Shown piece after piece: positions 15,418 through 25,257 of a stretch of 46,767 nucleotides of DNA. The position numbers and the translations under genes were made by a program. The stretch spans positions 1 to 46,767 of the forward strand of contig JAYGEG010000167.1 in the NCBI GenBank assembly GCA_046582495.1, read 5' to 3'. This DNA comes from TMED23 sp913054205 (GTDB lineage Bacteria > Pseudomonadota > Alphaproteobacteria > Rhodospirillales > UBA2165). Below the pieces are notes generated by a model. It was not told the DNA's origin. It saw only the letters and a list, made by a program, of their open reading frames with translations, and searched no databases. Within the stretch, counting starts at the first letter, position 1. Every line of letters begins with the position of its first letter.

Positions 15418-17424
15418 ATGTGTGGAATTGCAGGCATTTTCAGAACCGCTGGCGAGCAGCCGGTAGAGCCTTCTTTAATTGAGAAGATGAACCAATCCAT
15501 CCTTCACCGGGGACCGGATGGGGATGGCATATGGATGTCGCCTGACCGCCGGATTGGTCTCGGTCATCGTCGCTTATCGATCATTGATCTTTCGAACGAT
15601 GCCGGGCAACCCATGAGCAACCAAGAAGGCTCGATCATCGTCACTTTCAATGGCGAAATATATAACCACGCAGCACTGCGCCAGGAGTTAACGGCCTCGG
15701 GCTATCGATTTGCCACAGATCATTCAGATACCGAAGTGCTGGTTCATGGGTTTCAGGCCTGGGGGATCGATGGTTTGTTGGATCGCCTCGAAGGCATGTT
15801 CGCGTTTGCCATTTGGGATGAGCCGGATAAGAAGTTGACAATCGCGCGCGACAGGGTCGGCATCAAGCCGGTGTATTTTACCAAACGGGACGGTTGGTTC
15901 GTATTCGCCTCTGAAATTAAAGCGCTGCTCTGCCATCCCGCTGTACCGCGAAAAGTGGGTAAACTTGCGCTTTATCACTATTTAACCTATCTCACGGCAC
16001 CCGCGCCCCTGACGATGTTTGATGGTGTCTACAAATTACCCGCATCTACTTATATTGAAATCGATCAAGCTGGCCGCATTACGTCAAAACGCTATTGGGA
16101 TGCTGAACCTGGCCGCAGCGGAATAGAGAGTGAGCTATCTGGCCTAAGCGCCTCGGCACGAGAGGACTTTTTTGTTGAAGGGGTGCGCGATCGTCTCACT
16201 GCGGCGGTTGAAAAGCGCATGATGTCGGATGTGCCCTACGGGGCTTTTTTATCAGGAGGCATCGATTCATCCGCCAATGTCGCTTTGATGGATCGCTATA
16301 CCGATGAGCCTGTAAACACATTTACCGTTGGTTTTAAAGACCACGAACATCTCAACGAACTCGAACACGCCACCAAAGTTGCCAAGCTTTTTAAAACCAA
16401 CCACCACGAAGTTCTTGTCGATGAGGCGGATATGGTCGGTTATCTCGAAGACCTGGTTCACTATCAGGATGAGCCATTGGCCGATTGGGTTTGTATCCCT
16501 TTGCATTTTCTTTCCAAATTGGCAGCTGACTCTGGTGTTAAGGTCATTCAGGTAGGCGAGGGATCTGACGAGCAATTCTGCGGCTATAACAGCTACATGA
16601 TGTATCTTAAATTGCATCAACACTGCTTTGGTCCATTTCAGAAATTATTGCCAAAACCGCTGCAACGCTTGGCCGCAAGGGGAGCGCAAGGTGTCGCCAA
16701 GCTAAAACCGTCGATTGGATTATACGCTGATGCTGTGGGCCGCGCGGCAGACGACCAGGAAGCATTTTGGAGTGGCGCTATTGCGTTCTGGGAATCTCAG
16801 AAAAAAGATATTCTACCGTCACCTGGCTCCGAATTGCCCCACGGCGCGGAAGAAATGATTGAGGCTGGAATATTGGACGCCAGCATATTGGTGCCGGATA
16901 GCTTTGCCGTTGCCAACGAAACTTTGTCAAAGTTCGATTTGGCCCATCCGGGACGCGATCAACTCACCCGAATGATCCACAACGAGTTTCGTCTGCGGCT
17001 CCCTGAACTTTTATTGATGCGGGTTGATAAAATAACCATGGCGGAATCACTAGAAGCACGTGTGCCGTTCTTGGATCATGCGCTGGCGGAGTTCACCATG
17101 GACATGCCGCAAAGCGCAAAAATCAAAGATGGCGTGGCAAAGTACATTCTCAAAAAATCGGTTGAGGGCATTATTCCAAACGACATCATTTATCGCAAGA
17201 AAATGGGCTTTAATGCGCCAATGGCCGAATGGCTGCGCGGCGGATTTGGTGCGAAGGCCGAAGACGGCATCATGAATTCACCGCTATTGGATCAAATTGG
17301 TTTTGATCGAGACAATGTTGCCGGGCTTATCTCCGATCATCGATCTGGCCACCGAAATACGTCTTTGATGATTTGGGTGCTGTATAATCTGACAGCCTGG
17401 CACGCCCACTGGATTGAAGCTTAA
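15418..17424 (+). CDS. Asparagine synthase (glutamine-hydrolysing)-like amidotransferase 1
   Basis: This 668-aa protein has an N-terminal class II glutamine amidotransferase domain with Cys2 directly after Met1 (MCGIAGIF), HRGPDGDG, LGHRRLSIIDL and FNGEIYNH. The synthetase domain has the PP-loop SGGIDSS at 279-285 and ARVPFLDHALAEF near the C-terminus. All main catalytic elements look intact. It starts 15 nt after the symporter stop but probably belongs with the polysaccharide genes that follow. Its 3' end overlaps the convergent membrane-protein gene by 4 nt. In glycan loci such proteins often amidate sugar acids or lipid-linked sugars rather than making asparagine. A housekeeping AsnB role is the alternative. 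Confidence 0.88.
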   Translation: MCGIAGIFRTAGEQPVEPSLIEKMNQSILHRGPDGDGIWMSPDRRIGLGHRRLSIIDLSNDAGQPMSNQEGSIIVTFNGEIYNHAALRQELTASGYRFATDHSDTEVLVHGFQAWGIDGLLDRLEGMFAFAIWDEPDKKLTIARDRVGIKPVYFTKRDGWFVFASEIKALLCHPAVPRKVGKLALYHYLTYLTAPAPLTMFDGVYKLPASTYIEIDQAGRITSKRYWDAEPGRSGIESELSGLSASAREDFFVEGVRDRLTAAVEKRMMSDVPYGAFLSGGIDSSANVALMDRYTDEPVNTFTVGFKDHEHLNELEHATKVAKLFKTNHHEVLVDEADMVGYLEDLVHYQDEPLADWVCIPLHFLSKLAADSGVKVIQVGEGSDEQFCGYNSYMMYLKLHQHCFGPFQKLLPKPLQRLAARGAQGVAKLKPSIGLYADAVGRAADDQEAFWSGAIAFWESQKKDILPSPGSELPHGAEEMIEAGILDASILVPDSFAVANETLSKFDLAHPGRDQLTRMIHNEFRLRLPELLLMRVDKITMAESLEARVPFLDHALAEFTMDMPQSAKIKDGVAKYILKKSVEGIIPNDIIYRKKMGFNAPMAEWLRGGFGAKAEDGIMNSPLLDQIGFDRDNVAGLISDHRSGHRNTSLMIWVLYNLTAWHAHWIEA

Positions 17425-18686
17425 ATCGTTTTTCGGGTGCTTGCCAGTGCCACGAAGAGGCATAAAAACTGCGTCGCAATCCACCAGCTTTGCCAGGCGC
17501 CGTAACTCAGAAAATTAAAAACCAGAATTGATATGACAACGCCGAACAGCGCCGGATCGGTTTCTGTGTTTCCGAGTTTTCGGATGAATAGCCAGCCAAA
17601 CGCGGCAACAAAAATGGCGCCCACCGCCCCAAGTTCCAACCAAATCTGGATTGCCTGATTGTGGGTATGCAGTGGAACGTAAAACTCCCTGAATAAAGCG
17701 ACGTTTTTCTTTGCAGATGTATCTACGCGCAAGGTGTATTTCTCGCTGCCGCCGGGAATTTGGCGCGCCGTATTCATGCCCCAGCCTACAAAGGGTTTTT
17801 CTAAGATGCGTTTGGTGGCAAATTGCCAGATTATCAAGCGGTTGATCGCAGAGTTTGGCATTTTCGCGTCATAAGCGAGTTGTCCTACTTCTTTGACACT
17901 TTTATGTCCGATCGATTGTTGGACAACAAAAGGTGCGCTAAGGACTAAGATGGCAAAAACGCTCGCCACGAATATAGCGGCAAACTTTTTCTGATAGATC
18001 GCGAGTCCGACGCCAATCAATGACGCGGCAAGAGCGACTAATGCGGTCGAGGCGGAAAAGCGATAAACCAGATAAATCGTTGCAATGACAAAGGCACCCG
18101 CCCAAAGCTGTTGGTGACGACGCCATAAACCAGACATGACCGGCCAGATCAGGATGGATAAAATCACGACACCATTTTTAGCAAAAGCGGCAATATTAAT
18201 GCCGCCGGTAGCGAATTTTATCACTTCATACCAAGGCATTCCGCGACCTTGGCGCGTAAGCCAACTCCCCGTTACAGATTCGAAAAACAACAATGCAATG
18301 GCGAGGCCAGCCCCGACGATTAGAGCCTTTTCCAATCCATCGCTTTGCAATTTTGCAGTTGATTTCACCTCGTCGAGAGCAAATACGCCCATTGCGAAAA
18401 GCGCTAGAAGCGGCAGCAGGAGCCGGGCGCTTAGAGCTTGGTCAAAAGACCAAAAAACACTTAGCCCTGCCCAGATGAGAAGATGAATGAAGGCGATGAA
18501 TGGCAGTTTTGGCACTGCGAACTGATAATTTCTATGGGCAACTCTTTGTGCAAATAAAACAAATGCCAACAAAATGAACAGCGGTGTCATTGCCTTTGAT
18601 GAAAATATGGCGACCGGCAGGATTAAGAACGCGATCCCGCCACCGGCCAAAGCCCAATAGTTTTTTTCGCCGGATGAGCTATCCAT
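17421..18686 (-). CDS. O-antigen ligase/polymerase-like membrane protein (Wzy_C type)
   Basis: This 421-aa protein has about ten or more hydrophobic segments and a soluble loop (about residues 260-350) containing NRLIIWQFATKRILEKPFVGWGMN and a HTHNQAIQIWLELGAVG stretch, the hallmark of the Wzy_C/WaaL ligase-polymerase family. It probably joins or polymerises lipid-linked glycan on the outer face of the inner membrane. The ATG at 18686 is preferred. It overlaps the upstream glycosyltransferase stop by 8 nt and follows GGAAG, and longer in-frame starts would lie inside that gene. It is the last gene of the minus-strand block GT9 - AsnB 2 - GT - ligase. Confidence 0.84.
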   Translation of the reverse strand: MDSSSGEKNYWALAGGGIAFLILPVAIFSSKAMTPLFILLAFVLFAQRVAHRNYQFAVPKLPFIAFIHLLIWAGLSVFWSFDQALSARLLLPLLALFAMGVFALDEVKSTAKLQSDGLEKALIVGAGLAIALLFFESVTGSWLTRQGRGMPWYEVIKFATGGINIAAFAKNGVVILSILIWPVMSGLWRRHQQLWAGAFVIATIYLVYRFSASTALVALAASLIGVGLAIYQKKFAAIFVASVFAILVLSAPFVVQQSIGHKSVKEVGQLAYDAKMPNSAINRLIIWQFATKRILEKPFVGWGMNTARQIPGGSEKYTLRVDTSAKKNVALFREFYVPLHTHNQAIQIWLELGAVGAIFVAAFGWLFIRKLGNTETDPALFGVVISILVFNFLSYGAWQSWWIATQFLCLFVALASTRKTI

Positions 18687-19908
18687 GTGATCCGTCTTCC
18701 GACAAAACATCCTTAAATACTTTTTCCAATTTCTCAGACTGCGCTTCCCAAGTGAGATTTCTGAGCCCTTCATCGTCTTGGACATCAATTTGACCATTAC
18801 TCATGCTTTGATTGAGGGCAATCGTAACTTCTTCCGGCGTGGCGCATGAGAGGAGTGGAACTTGAGTTGACCCGGCGATATTCTTTGCTTCTTCGGTTTC
18901 CTCAGGAAAACAAATTAAGGGCCGGCCTGCCGACAACATCTCTATGGTTTTGTGGTGAAATGTAAAACTACTTTTAATGTAGAGATTGGCGATGGCACTT
19001 TGGTGGATTGCGCCTAGTTCTGTGAGAGAGACAAAGCCTTTGATATCAACCTCGCAGAGGTCCAACAAAATTCCTGTTGCCGCCTCGACATTTTCGGAAT
19101 CCTGCCCGGCGTAAATAAGCCGAACCCGGGCTCTTTGATCGTCTGGCAAATCCATAATCCAATCACGGATGCCCTGGATTAATTGGCTCAGCGCAATATC
19201 GTCGTAAATGGCGCCTGTCAGGCTGATGACGAGTTTCTCAGGCTCAACAGTTTTTGAAGATTCAAGGCAGTCGTGTGAAAATCCGCTATAAATGAGATTG
19301 GCCGGCGGGCTAAACCATTTGCTCGCATCTTTGCTATGGAACTCGGAAAATGTCGTGAGCGCGGCGCTATCGTCAAAATGACGGCTCAAATAGTTCTGAA
19401 ATATCGCCGGTATGAAATTTCCCCACGGATCTTTGACATCTCCCAGCCAAGGACAGCCGGTGAATTTGGCAAGATCCTGAGCGATATTCCAGCAATCGGT
19501 ATTACCAAATGTCGACCAAACCAAGTCGGGTTTGAATGTGTCTGCAATTGTCTGGAGATAGGGCTGGCTGCCGTGCCGCCAATCCGTAAAAACCCCTTTG
19601 TGCCTTAGGTAGTGCCAGACAACGACAGCTTGGCGGACGCCCGATGGCAAAGTTCTGTTCCGAAGACTTTGTATCAGAGGGTGACCCGTGGGGGCGCTGG
19701 CAATATAAAGCGGTGTGCTGAAATCATGAGATTGAATGAGGCCGGCGCTTTCTTCGGAAGATATCTCAGCCGGCCCGGTTTCCAGTGTTTCTGTGAACAA
19801 TATGATTTTGTGCCCCCGAGCTGCCATTGACTTTGCAAATTCGCGCATTCGGGTGGCGCAGACATGCGGCGTATCAGGATGGCAGTGATTGACGAAAACC
19901 AGCCGCAT
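18679..19908 (-). CDS. Glycosyltransferase (GT4-like, GT-B fold)
   Basis: This 409-aa protein has a GT-B-like layout. The start (LVFVNHCHPDTPHVCATRMREFAKSMAARGHKI) is like many GT4 N-domains. The C-terminal half has LVISLTGAIYDDIALSQLI, ARVRLIYAGQDSENVE and a nucleotide-sugar region around FHHKTIEMLSAGRPLICFPEE, where KTIEMLSAGRP takes the place of the usual Ex7E segment. The start codon overlaps the amidotransferase stop by one base (TAATG), so the two are translationally coupled. The donor and acceptor sugars are unknown. It is probably cytoplasmic or at the membrane surface. Confidence 0.82.
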   Translation of the reverse strand: MRLVFVNHCHPDTPHVCATRMREFAKSMAARGHKIILFTETLETGPAEISSEESAGLIQSHDFSTPLYIASAPTGHPLIQSLRNRTLPSGVRQAVVVWHYLRHKGVFTDWRHGSQPYLQTIADTFKPDLVWSTFGNTDCWNIAQDLAKFTGCPWLGDVKDPWGNFIPAIFQNYLSRHFDDSAALTTFSEFHSKDASKWFSPPANLIYSGFSHDCLESSKTVEPEKLVISLTGAIYDDIALSQLIQGIRDWIMDLPDDQRARVRLIYAGQDSENVEAATGILLDLCEVDIKGFVSLTELGAIHQSAIANLYIKSSFTFHHKTIEMLSAGRPLICFPEETEEAKNIAGSTQVPLLSCATPEEVTIALNQSMSNGQIDVQDDEGLRNLTWEAQSEKLEKVFKDVLSEDGSHG

Positions 19909-21812
19909 TATGCAGATCCCTCAAAGATTGCGACTTTTTTGCTCGCATTGATACGGTCCAAAAAATGTGTCCGCCATGCATCTTCGATCACCGGACGCCA
20001 CAGCATTGAGGCGAGGTGGCTTTCACCGCCTTGAAAGCGATTGAGGACGGACAGCCACCATTTCTTGCGCCAAATACCAGATTGCTCAAATTTGGGGTTG
20101 TGAAGGATGTTGGTGACATGGTCTTTTAGCGTCGTGTTAAACCACTCGGATTGCGGTGGCAGGAAACCTTGTTTGTTCCAACGTGTACGCACGGATTCGG
20201 GCAAAACCCCGTTCATCGCGCCGCGCAAAAGACGTTTGGTTTCAGCGCCTCCCATTAAATACTCAGGCGGCAAGGAAAGTGTGAACTCAGCCAACCGATG
20301 ATCGCAAAACGGAAGCCGGACTTCTCTTGAATGGGCCATTGAATTTCGGTCGCCGTAGCGCAACAGCACAGGAAGATGGGTATAGAGCATTTCTTGATAG
20401 AGCGCGCCGGCTAAGGGGTGAAATGCAGCGCTACCCAAGGGTGCCGCGGGCAACGTTTCATGTAGTTTAGCGGCACTTTTTGGTGAAATCCCAAAAGAAA
20501 AATCGCTCCCTTTTCCTGTGAGACCCGCTAGGAAATGCCGAAGACCTTGCGGTAGGCCGCGCTTGAAGTTTTGCGCCGACGTCAACAGGCCCAAAGGGTA
20601 GCGCGCCTCGATTTTTGCGCGCTCCAGATCGGCGTTTGAAGATAGGCTTGCCAAATACTTTTCGAAATATTGCTCATAGCCGCCCAAAAGCTCATCTCCG
20701 CCTTGGCCATCTAAAAGAACGGTAACGCCTGCTTCTTTGGCGAGACGAAAGACGCACCACTGAGCGTATTGGCTGGTGCTGCCGACAGGGAGTTCGTTGT
20801 GCCAGATAAAAGAAGCGAGTTCGGACTGGAAATCCTCAGCCGTAGGTTTTGTCACATGTGAGGTGGTTGATGTGTGGTTGATGATCTGTTCAGCCCAAGG
20901 CCACTCGTCGGCTTCTGAGCCTGGAAAACGCCCTGTAAAAACGTCATAGGGGTTGTCTCTACCGCGAATATCTTTGGCGAGGCAGACTATTGAGCTCGAA
21001 TCGAGGCCGCCCGATAGACAAGATCCCAAAGGCACATCGCTTCTCATGCGCAGTTTTACAGAATCTGTGAATAAGTCGCGAAAATAATTTTGCGCCTCTG
21101 GCTCGCTCATTCTCGCGTAATCGGCATTGGGTGCGACGTCCCAGTAGCGCTGGATTTTGTATTCCAAAGTTTTTGTGTTGAGAGTTAGGCTATGGCCGGG
21201 GGGTAATTGCTTGATATCGTCGAAGACCGTTTGCTCTTCGTCATCCAAGCCTTGTGTCGGATGATAGAGAAAACGCAACACTCGATCCTGATCGTAAGCG
21301 CTGCCAATATTTTCCAACGCCAAAAGGGCTTTGTATTCTGAGGCAAAGGCGAAACAGTCGCTACCACTGTGAAAGAGAAACGGTTTTTCGCCAAATCTGT
21401 CTCGAGCGCAAAAAAGCTGCTGGCGATCCGCGTCAAATAGAGCGAAAGCAAACATGCCGTTCAGCTCGTCCAATGCATTTTCACCCCAATGTTGGTAGGC
21501 TTTCAAAAGAACTTCTGTATCAGAAGCGGTATCGAGCGAGACTCCTTCGGCTTTCAATTTCGCGCCAACTTCAAGATAGTTATAGATCTCACCATTAAAC
21601 GTAATGACCTGCGTGCCATTTATCATTGGTTGATGACCGGCTTCACTCGTATCGATGATCGAGAGACGGCGGTGACCCAACACTACGTTCCTGTCTGACG
21701 ATTGCCAGAGTCCAGAATCATCCGGTCCACGGTGCTCCTGCAGATTGTTCATATGCTCGACAGCGCTAGAACTGACAGGCCGTTTTCCGATTATTCCTGC
21801 TATGCCGCACAT
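19908..21812 (-). CDS. Asparagine synthase (glutamine-hydrolysing)-like amidotransferase 2
   Basis: This is the second AsnB-type protein of the locus (634 aa). Its GATase II domain has Cys2 (MCGIAGIIG), EHRGPDDSGLW, LGHRRLSIID and FNGEIYNYLE. Its synthetase domain has SGGLDSS at 267-273, LLDGQGGDELLGGY and REVRLPFCDHRLAEF. It is clearly diverged from the 668-aa paralogue at 15418, so this is not a recent duplication. Genes of this type in exopolysaccharide and exosortase-linked loci are annotated as glycan amidotransferases. Here it sits between a GT9 gene and a GT gene on one transcript. Amidation of ManNAcA produced by WecBC is a plausible role, though inferred. Confidence 0.88.
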   Translation of the reverse strand: MCGIAGIIGKRPVSSSAVEHMNNLQEHRGPDDSGLWQSSDRNVVLGHRRLSIIDTSEAGHQPMINGTQVITFNGEIYNYLEVGAKLKAEGVSLDTASDTEVLLKAYQHWGENALDELNGMFAFALFDADRQQLFCARDRFGEKPFLFHSGSDCFAFASEYKALLALENIGSAYDQDRVLRFLYHPTQGLDDEEQTVFDDIKQLPPGHSLTLNTKTLEYKIQRYWDVAPNADYARMSEPEAQNYFRDLFTDSVKLRMRSDVPLGSCLSGGLDSSSIVCLAKDIRGRDNPYDVFTGRFPGSEADEWPWAEQIINHTSTTSHVTKPTAEDFQSELASFIWHNELPVGSTSQYAQWCVFRLAKEAGVTVLLDGQGGDELLGGYEQYFEKYLASLSSNADLERAKIEARYPLGLLTSAQNFKRGLPQGLRHFLAGLTGKGSDFSFGISPKSAAKLHETLPAAPLGSAAFHPLAGALYQEMLYTHLPVLLRYGDRNSMAHSREVRLPFCDHRLAEFTLSLPPEYLMGGAETKRLLRGAMNGVLPESVRTRWNKQGFLPPQSEWFNTTLKDHVTNILHNPKFEQSGIWRKKWWLSVLNRFQGGESHLASMLWRPVIEDAWRTHFLDRINASKKVAIFEGSA

Positions 21813-21828
21813 GAATTTGCTTTTTTTG

Positions 21829-22863
21829 TCATTTTAGCGCGCTCATACAACTCAAACAGGCTTCGATGACATCCTCTGACTTGATTGAAAGAATAGACGA
21901 ACCGGCAGTTCGAAAACCCGCTTTATTGCTTACTTGGTCTCTCATTTCCTGAGGGTAAAATATATGATTATTGTCGCCAAATGGAAACCACACGCCTGGT
22001 TTTGCGCGGACACTGAATATCGCGATGCAGCGACGTTTCATTAAAGCAGCTAAATGCATCGGCCCACTATCATGGCCTAAATAAAACACTGCCTTTTTCA
22101 TGGCCAGCGCGCTTACCCTCGGATCCGTTTTGCCGCACAAATCCAATACAGGACCTTGCCAGTTTTGGGCCAAGGACAAGGATCGCTCGCTTTCGTCCTC
22201 GGCACCAATAAGCAAAAGACCCAATGCAGGGTATGCCTCAGAAATAGACTTTAAAACCATCTGCCAGTTTGAATCGCCCCAATCCTTATCCGGTAGTTTG
22301 CCACCAACGCAGAGCGCTATATGCGGAATATCGTCAAAGGCATCTGCAATGAGTTTGGCAGCCTGATTTTCTTCCGATGGCTCAAAATCCAATCCAAACG
22401 TGCTTGGCCAAGAAAGACCAACAACGCGCAAGAGGCGCTCGCTTTCCGATTCCCAAAGGCTGCTCGATTTGGATTGATACTGCCTCAGAGCATTTGCAAA
22501 CGGCATCCCCTCGATGCTGGAAATGCCACAGGATTTGAAAAATAAAAATTCTTTTGCAAGTGCCATTCTTCGTGAGGGCTCCGATAAGTAGATTAACTTA
22601 TGGGGCGACCAGGTTTTTATGGATTTTCGGGTTTGCTGCATTAAAGAAATGCCGCCGCCAGGAGGGAAAACAAAATAGTCAGAAATTAAATCGCTTCGCC
22701 CGAATAGCGATTCCAATTGTGCGGCACGGCCCATAATTGGCGTATTCGTCAATATCCTGAGTTCAGATTCTGGGTATTGCTCTCGGATGGCGCAGAGTGC
22801 TGGCAACGATACGACTGCATCGCCAATACTGCCTCGCCTGAAAATTAATATATTCTGGGCCAT
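21829..22863 (-). CDS. Glycosyltransferase family 9 (heptosyltransferase-like)
   Basis: This 344-aa protein has the GT9 opening ILIFRRGSIGDAVVSLPALCAIREQ and the late signature FYLGHDSGPMHLAALMKRRC. Between them, IALCVGGKLPDKDWGDSNWQMVLKSI resembles the phosphate-binding middle of ADP-heptose:LPS heptosyltransferases. The length is usual for GT9. It may add a heptose or another sugar to an LPS core or capsule. The ATG at 22863 has only a weak ribosome site. It is the first gene of the minus-strand block and is divergent from the GT at 22973, with a ~110-bp AT-rich gap as shared promoter region. Confidence 0.88.
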   Translation of the reverse strand: MAQNILIFRRGSIGDAVVSLPALCAIREQYPESELRILTNTPIMGRAAQLESLFGRSDLISDYFVFPPGGGISLMQQTRKSIKTWSPHKLIYLSEPSRRMALAKEFLFFKSCGISSIEGMPFANALRQYQSKSSSLWESESERLLRVVGLSWPSTFGLDFEPSEENQAAKLIADAFDDIPHIALCVGGKLPDKDWGDSNWQMVLKSISEAYPALGLLLIGAEDESERSLSLAQNWQGPVLDLCGKTDPRVSALAMKKAVFYLGHDSGPMHLAALMKRRCIAIFSVRAKPGVWFPFGDNNHIFYPQEMRDQVSNKAGFRTAGSSILSIKSEDVIEACLSCMSALK

Positions 22864-22972
22864 AAAATTAGTGCTAAGTCGTGATAGAATTAATGGATAT
22901 CAAATTTACTAATTGCTCGTATGGCATTATTATTACTAAACAATTTCGATATATTAAAGAATTTGAGAGATT
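22864..22972. promoter_or_regulatory. AT-rich divergent promoter region
   Basis: This 109-bp gap separates the start codons of the GT9 gene (minus) and a GT4 gene (plus). It is markedly AT-rich and should contain promoters for both blocks. No clear -35/-10 pair or long inverted repeat stands out. GAGAG just before 22973 is the only evident ribosome-binding site. Confidence 0.4.
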
Positions 22973-24139
22973 ATGGGTCAAAAATTCCTTAAGAGCGACC
23001 GCATACGTGTTTTGGTCAACGGCATCCACGCCAAAAGTGGCGGTGGTGTGACCTATTTACGCAATATTTTACCGCTCCTCGCGAGTGACGAAGAACTGGA
23101 AATTCATCTCTTTATCCACCGAGATCAATTTGATCTCTTTGGCATTTTGGACGAACGCATCAGATTGCATCTATTGAACTTTAAAAGCGGATTTTTCTCG
23201 AACCTCATTTGGGAACAGGTCGCGATACCGATTTTAGCGAATATTATGTCAGTGGATGTCACCGTGTCTCCGGCAAATTACGGTCCTCTTTTTGCGCCAG
23301 CCCAGATTATTATGCTGCGGAATTCTCTAGCTGTTGCGGGCAAAGAAGAACGTCCGATCAAAAGATTGTATTGGGGGGGGCTCACGTTAATGACTGCGCT
23401 TTCTCTTTTGACCAGCAGGCGCGCGATAGCCGTATCCGACTATGCGCGTAAAGCGCTCACATTTGGGCTCGGTGGAAGGTTTCAGAATAAAGTTATCGTC
23501 ATACATCATGGAGTGAGTGAAATGTTTGTATCAGATAATACAGTTTCACGAAAAAACTACCTACTAGCGGTTTCTGATATATACGTGCAAAAAAATTTGC
23601 ATACGTTAATTCAAGCTTTTTCCAGGATCAGAGAAAATATTCCAGATATTATTTTAAAAATCGCCGGAAAGGCGATTGATGAAGGATATTTGAAGGAACT
23701 ACGTATTGCACTAGACCAGGCGCATTTAAATGATGCCGTTGAATTTTTAGGCGAGAAAAATTCAGATGAATTGTTAAAACTATATCAAGAGTGCAAATTG
23801 TTTATATTTCCGTCGACCGTGGAGACTTTTGGCAATCCGCTGGTTGAAGCAATGGCCTGTGGCGCACCGATCATTTCATCAAATACGGCTGCGATGCCTG
23901 AAGTCTTAGGTGATGCGGGACAATATTTTGATCCACTAGATACAAAAGATATGGCAGATAAAATTATGGGTTTGTTGGATGACGATGAAGAAAGAAGCAA
24001 TTTAAGTAAAAAGGCCTATCAAAGAGCTCACCAGTTTTCTCGGAAGGTGACAGCAGACCAAACGGCTCGTGTAATTAAATCTGTTGTTCCGGAACGATAT
24101 GCCGAAATTTCCCAAACTCAGCTTCAGATTTCCTCGTGA
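22973..24139 (+). CDS. GT4-family glycosyltransferase
   Basis: This 388-aa GT-B glycosyltransferase has the N-domain VLVNGIHAKSGGGVTYLRNIL, with a glycine-rich loop. The C-domain has NYLLAVSDIYVQKNLHTLI, DAVEFLGEKNSDELLKLY and the Ex7E motif ETFGNPLVEAMACGAP. It resembles the protein at 26306 in its early region (WEQ, SPANYGPL versus SSANFGLI), so the two are probably paralogues. The reading frame is visibly more AT-rich than flanking genes. Its stop overlaps the GTG start of the next GT. Sugar specificity cannot be read from sequence. Mannose or fucose are likely donors given gmd/fcl nearby. Confidence 0.88.
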   Translation: MGQKFLKSDRIRVLVNGIHAKSGGGVTYLRNILPLLASDEELEIHLFIHRDQFDLFGILDERIRLHLLNFKSGFFSNLIWEQVAIPILANIMSVDVTVSPANYGPLFAPAQIIMLRNSLAVAGKEERPIKRLYWGGLTLMTALSLLTSRRAIAVSDYARKALTFGLGGRFQNKVIVIHHGVSEMFVSDNTVSRKNYLLAVSDIYVQKNLHTLIQAFSRIRENIPDIILKIAGKAIDEGYLKELRIALDQAHLNDAVEFLGEKNSDELLKLYQECKLFIFPSTVETFGNPLVEAMACGAPIISSNTAAMPEVLGDAGQYFDPLDTKDMADKIMGLLDDDEERSNLSKKAYQRAHQFSRKVTADQTARVIKSVVPERYAEISQTQLQISS

Positions 24140-25257
24140 CGACAAAGCTACTCTACTTCGTAAGCCACCCTATCCAATATCAGGCACCCTTACTGCGCCA
24201 AATTTCAAATCAGCCCGACATAGATTTAAATGTCGTGTTTGAAGCAGATTATTCAGAAGGCCGTTATTTTGACACGGGCTTTGGCGTCGAGTTGGAATGG
24301 GATATTCCCCTTCGAAGTGGCTATAAAAATCATCTGTTGAGCGAAATTGATGCTGCGCAGTATCTAAAAAAAGCTGATGTAGTTTGGTTTCATGGTTGGC
24401 AAAGTCGCCGGTTTAAGAACTTGCTTAAATTGGCAAAAAAAATTGGAACGCCGGTTTTGATGCGAGGTGAAAACTGGGAAGGCGCAATGCCAGACGGCGT
24501 GGGTGTTTTAGGGTGGCTAAAACGACGCTACTTAAGCCAAATATTTTCCAAATGTAGCGCATTTTTAGCCATTGGCAGCGTCAATCGTCGCTATTACATC
24601 GATCATGGCATATTCGAGCAGAAAATTTTTGATGTGCCTTATGCCGTCGACAATTCATTTTTTGGCCAGTCCAAAACTGATTCCGCTGCGCTGGATTTTC
24701 GCCAAGAATTTGGTATCCCTGAGAACCGAAAGATCATTCTGTTTGCCGGAAAATTGACGGCCAGAAAAAAACCTGATGTCTTGCTTAAAGCCTGGAGCGA
24801 AGCCGCATGGACATCCGGAGAACGGCCCAGTTTGGTATTTGTTGGAGATGGTGAATTAAAGCAATCTCTGATGGCGAGCGCCGAACGGTCCGATATGAAG
24901 GAAGACATCATTTTCACAGGATTTCGAAATCAAACTGAATTGCCAGCAATTTACCAAGCGGCAGATGTGTTTGTTTTAAGCTCCGAAAAAGAACCTTGGG
25001 GCTTGGCGATCAATGAAGCGATGGCGAGCGGCACAGCGGTCATTGCTTCCGATCAATGTGGTGCAGCATTTGATCTTCTGAGCAATGAGACCGGCGCAAT
25101 TGTTAAAGCCGGCGACATTTCAGAATTAGCTGGAGCTCTTGTTAGCGTCATAGGGCGTTCAGATGAGATGGGGCGGGCGGCTAGAAGACGCATTGAGAAT
25201 TGGGATTTTGAGGCGGATATCGCCGGATTAAAATTAGCTTTGGATTTTGTCAGATGA
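24136..25257 (+). CDS. GT4-family glycosyltransferase
   Basis: This 373-aa protein starts with GTG inside a GTGA overlap with the upstream stop. The N-domain opens with LLYFVSHPIQYQAPLLRQI, a pattern common in polysaccharide GT4 enzymes. The C-domain has IILFAGKLTARKKPDVLLKAW, LVFVGDGELK, a GFRNQTELPAIYQAADVFVL region and the Ex7E motif EPWGLAINEAMASGTAV. The catalytic layout looks intact. It is the second gene of a five-gene plus-strand block with ATGA/GTGA-type overlaps, showing one co-translated transcript. Donor and acceptor are unknown. Confidence 0.9.
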   Translation: MTTKLLYFVSHPIQYQAPLLRQISNQPDIDLNVVFEADYSEGRYFDTGFGVELEWDIPLRSGYKNHLLSEIDAAQYLKKADVVWFHGWQSRRFKNLLKLAKKIGTPVLMRGENWEGAMPDGVGVLGWLKRRYLSQIFSKCSAFLAIGSVNRRYYIDHGIFEQKIFDVPYAVDNSFFGQSKTDSAALDFRQEFGIPENRKIILFAGKLTARKKPDVLLKAWSEAAWTSGERPSLVFVGDGELKQSLMASAERSDMKEDIIFTGFRNQTELPAIYQAADVFVLSSEKEPWGLAINEAMASGTAVIASDQCGAAFDLLSNETGAIVKAGDISELAGALVSVIGRSDEMGRAARRRIENWDFEADIAGLKLALDFVR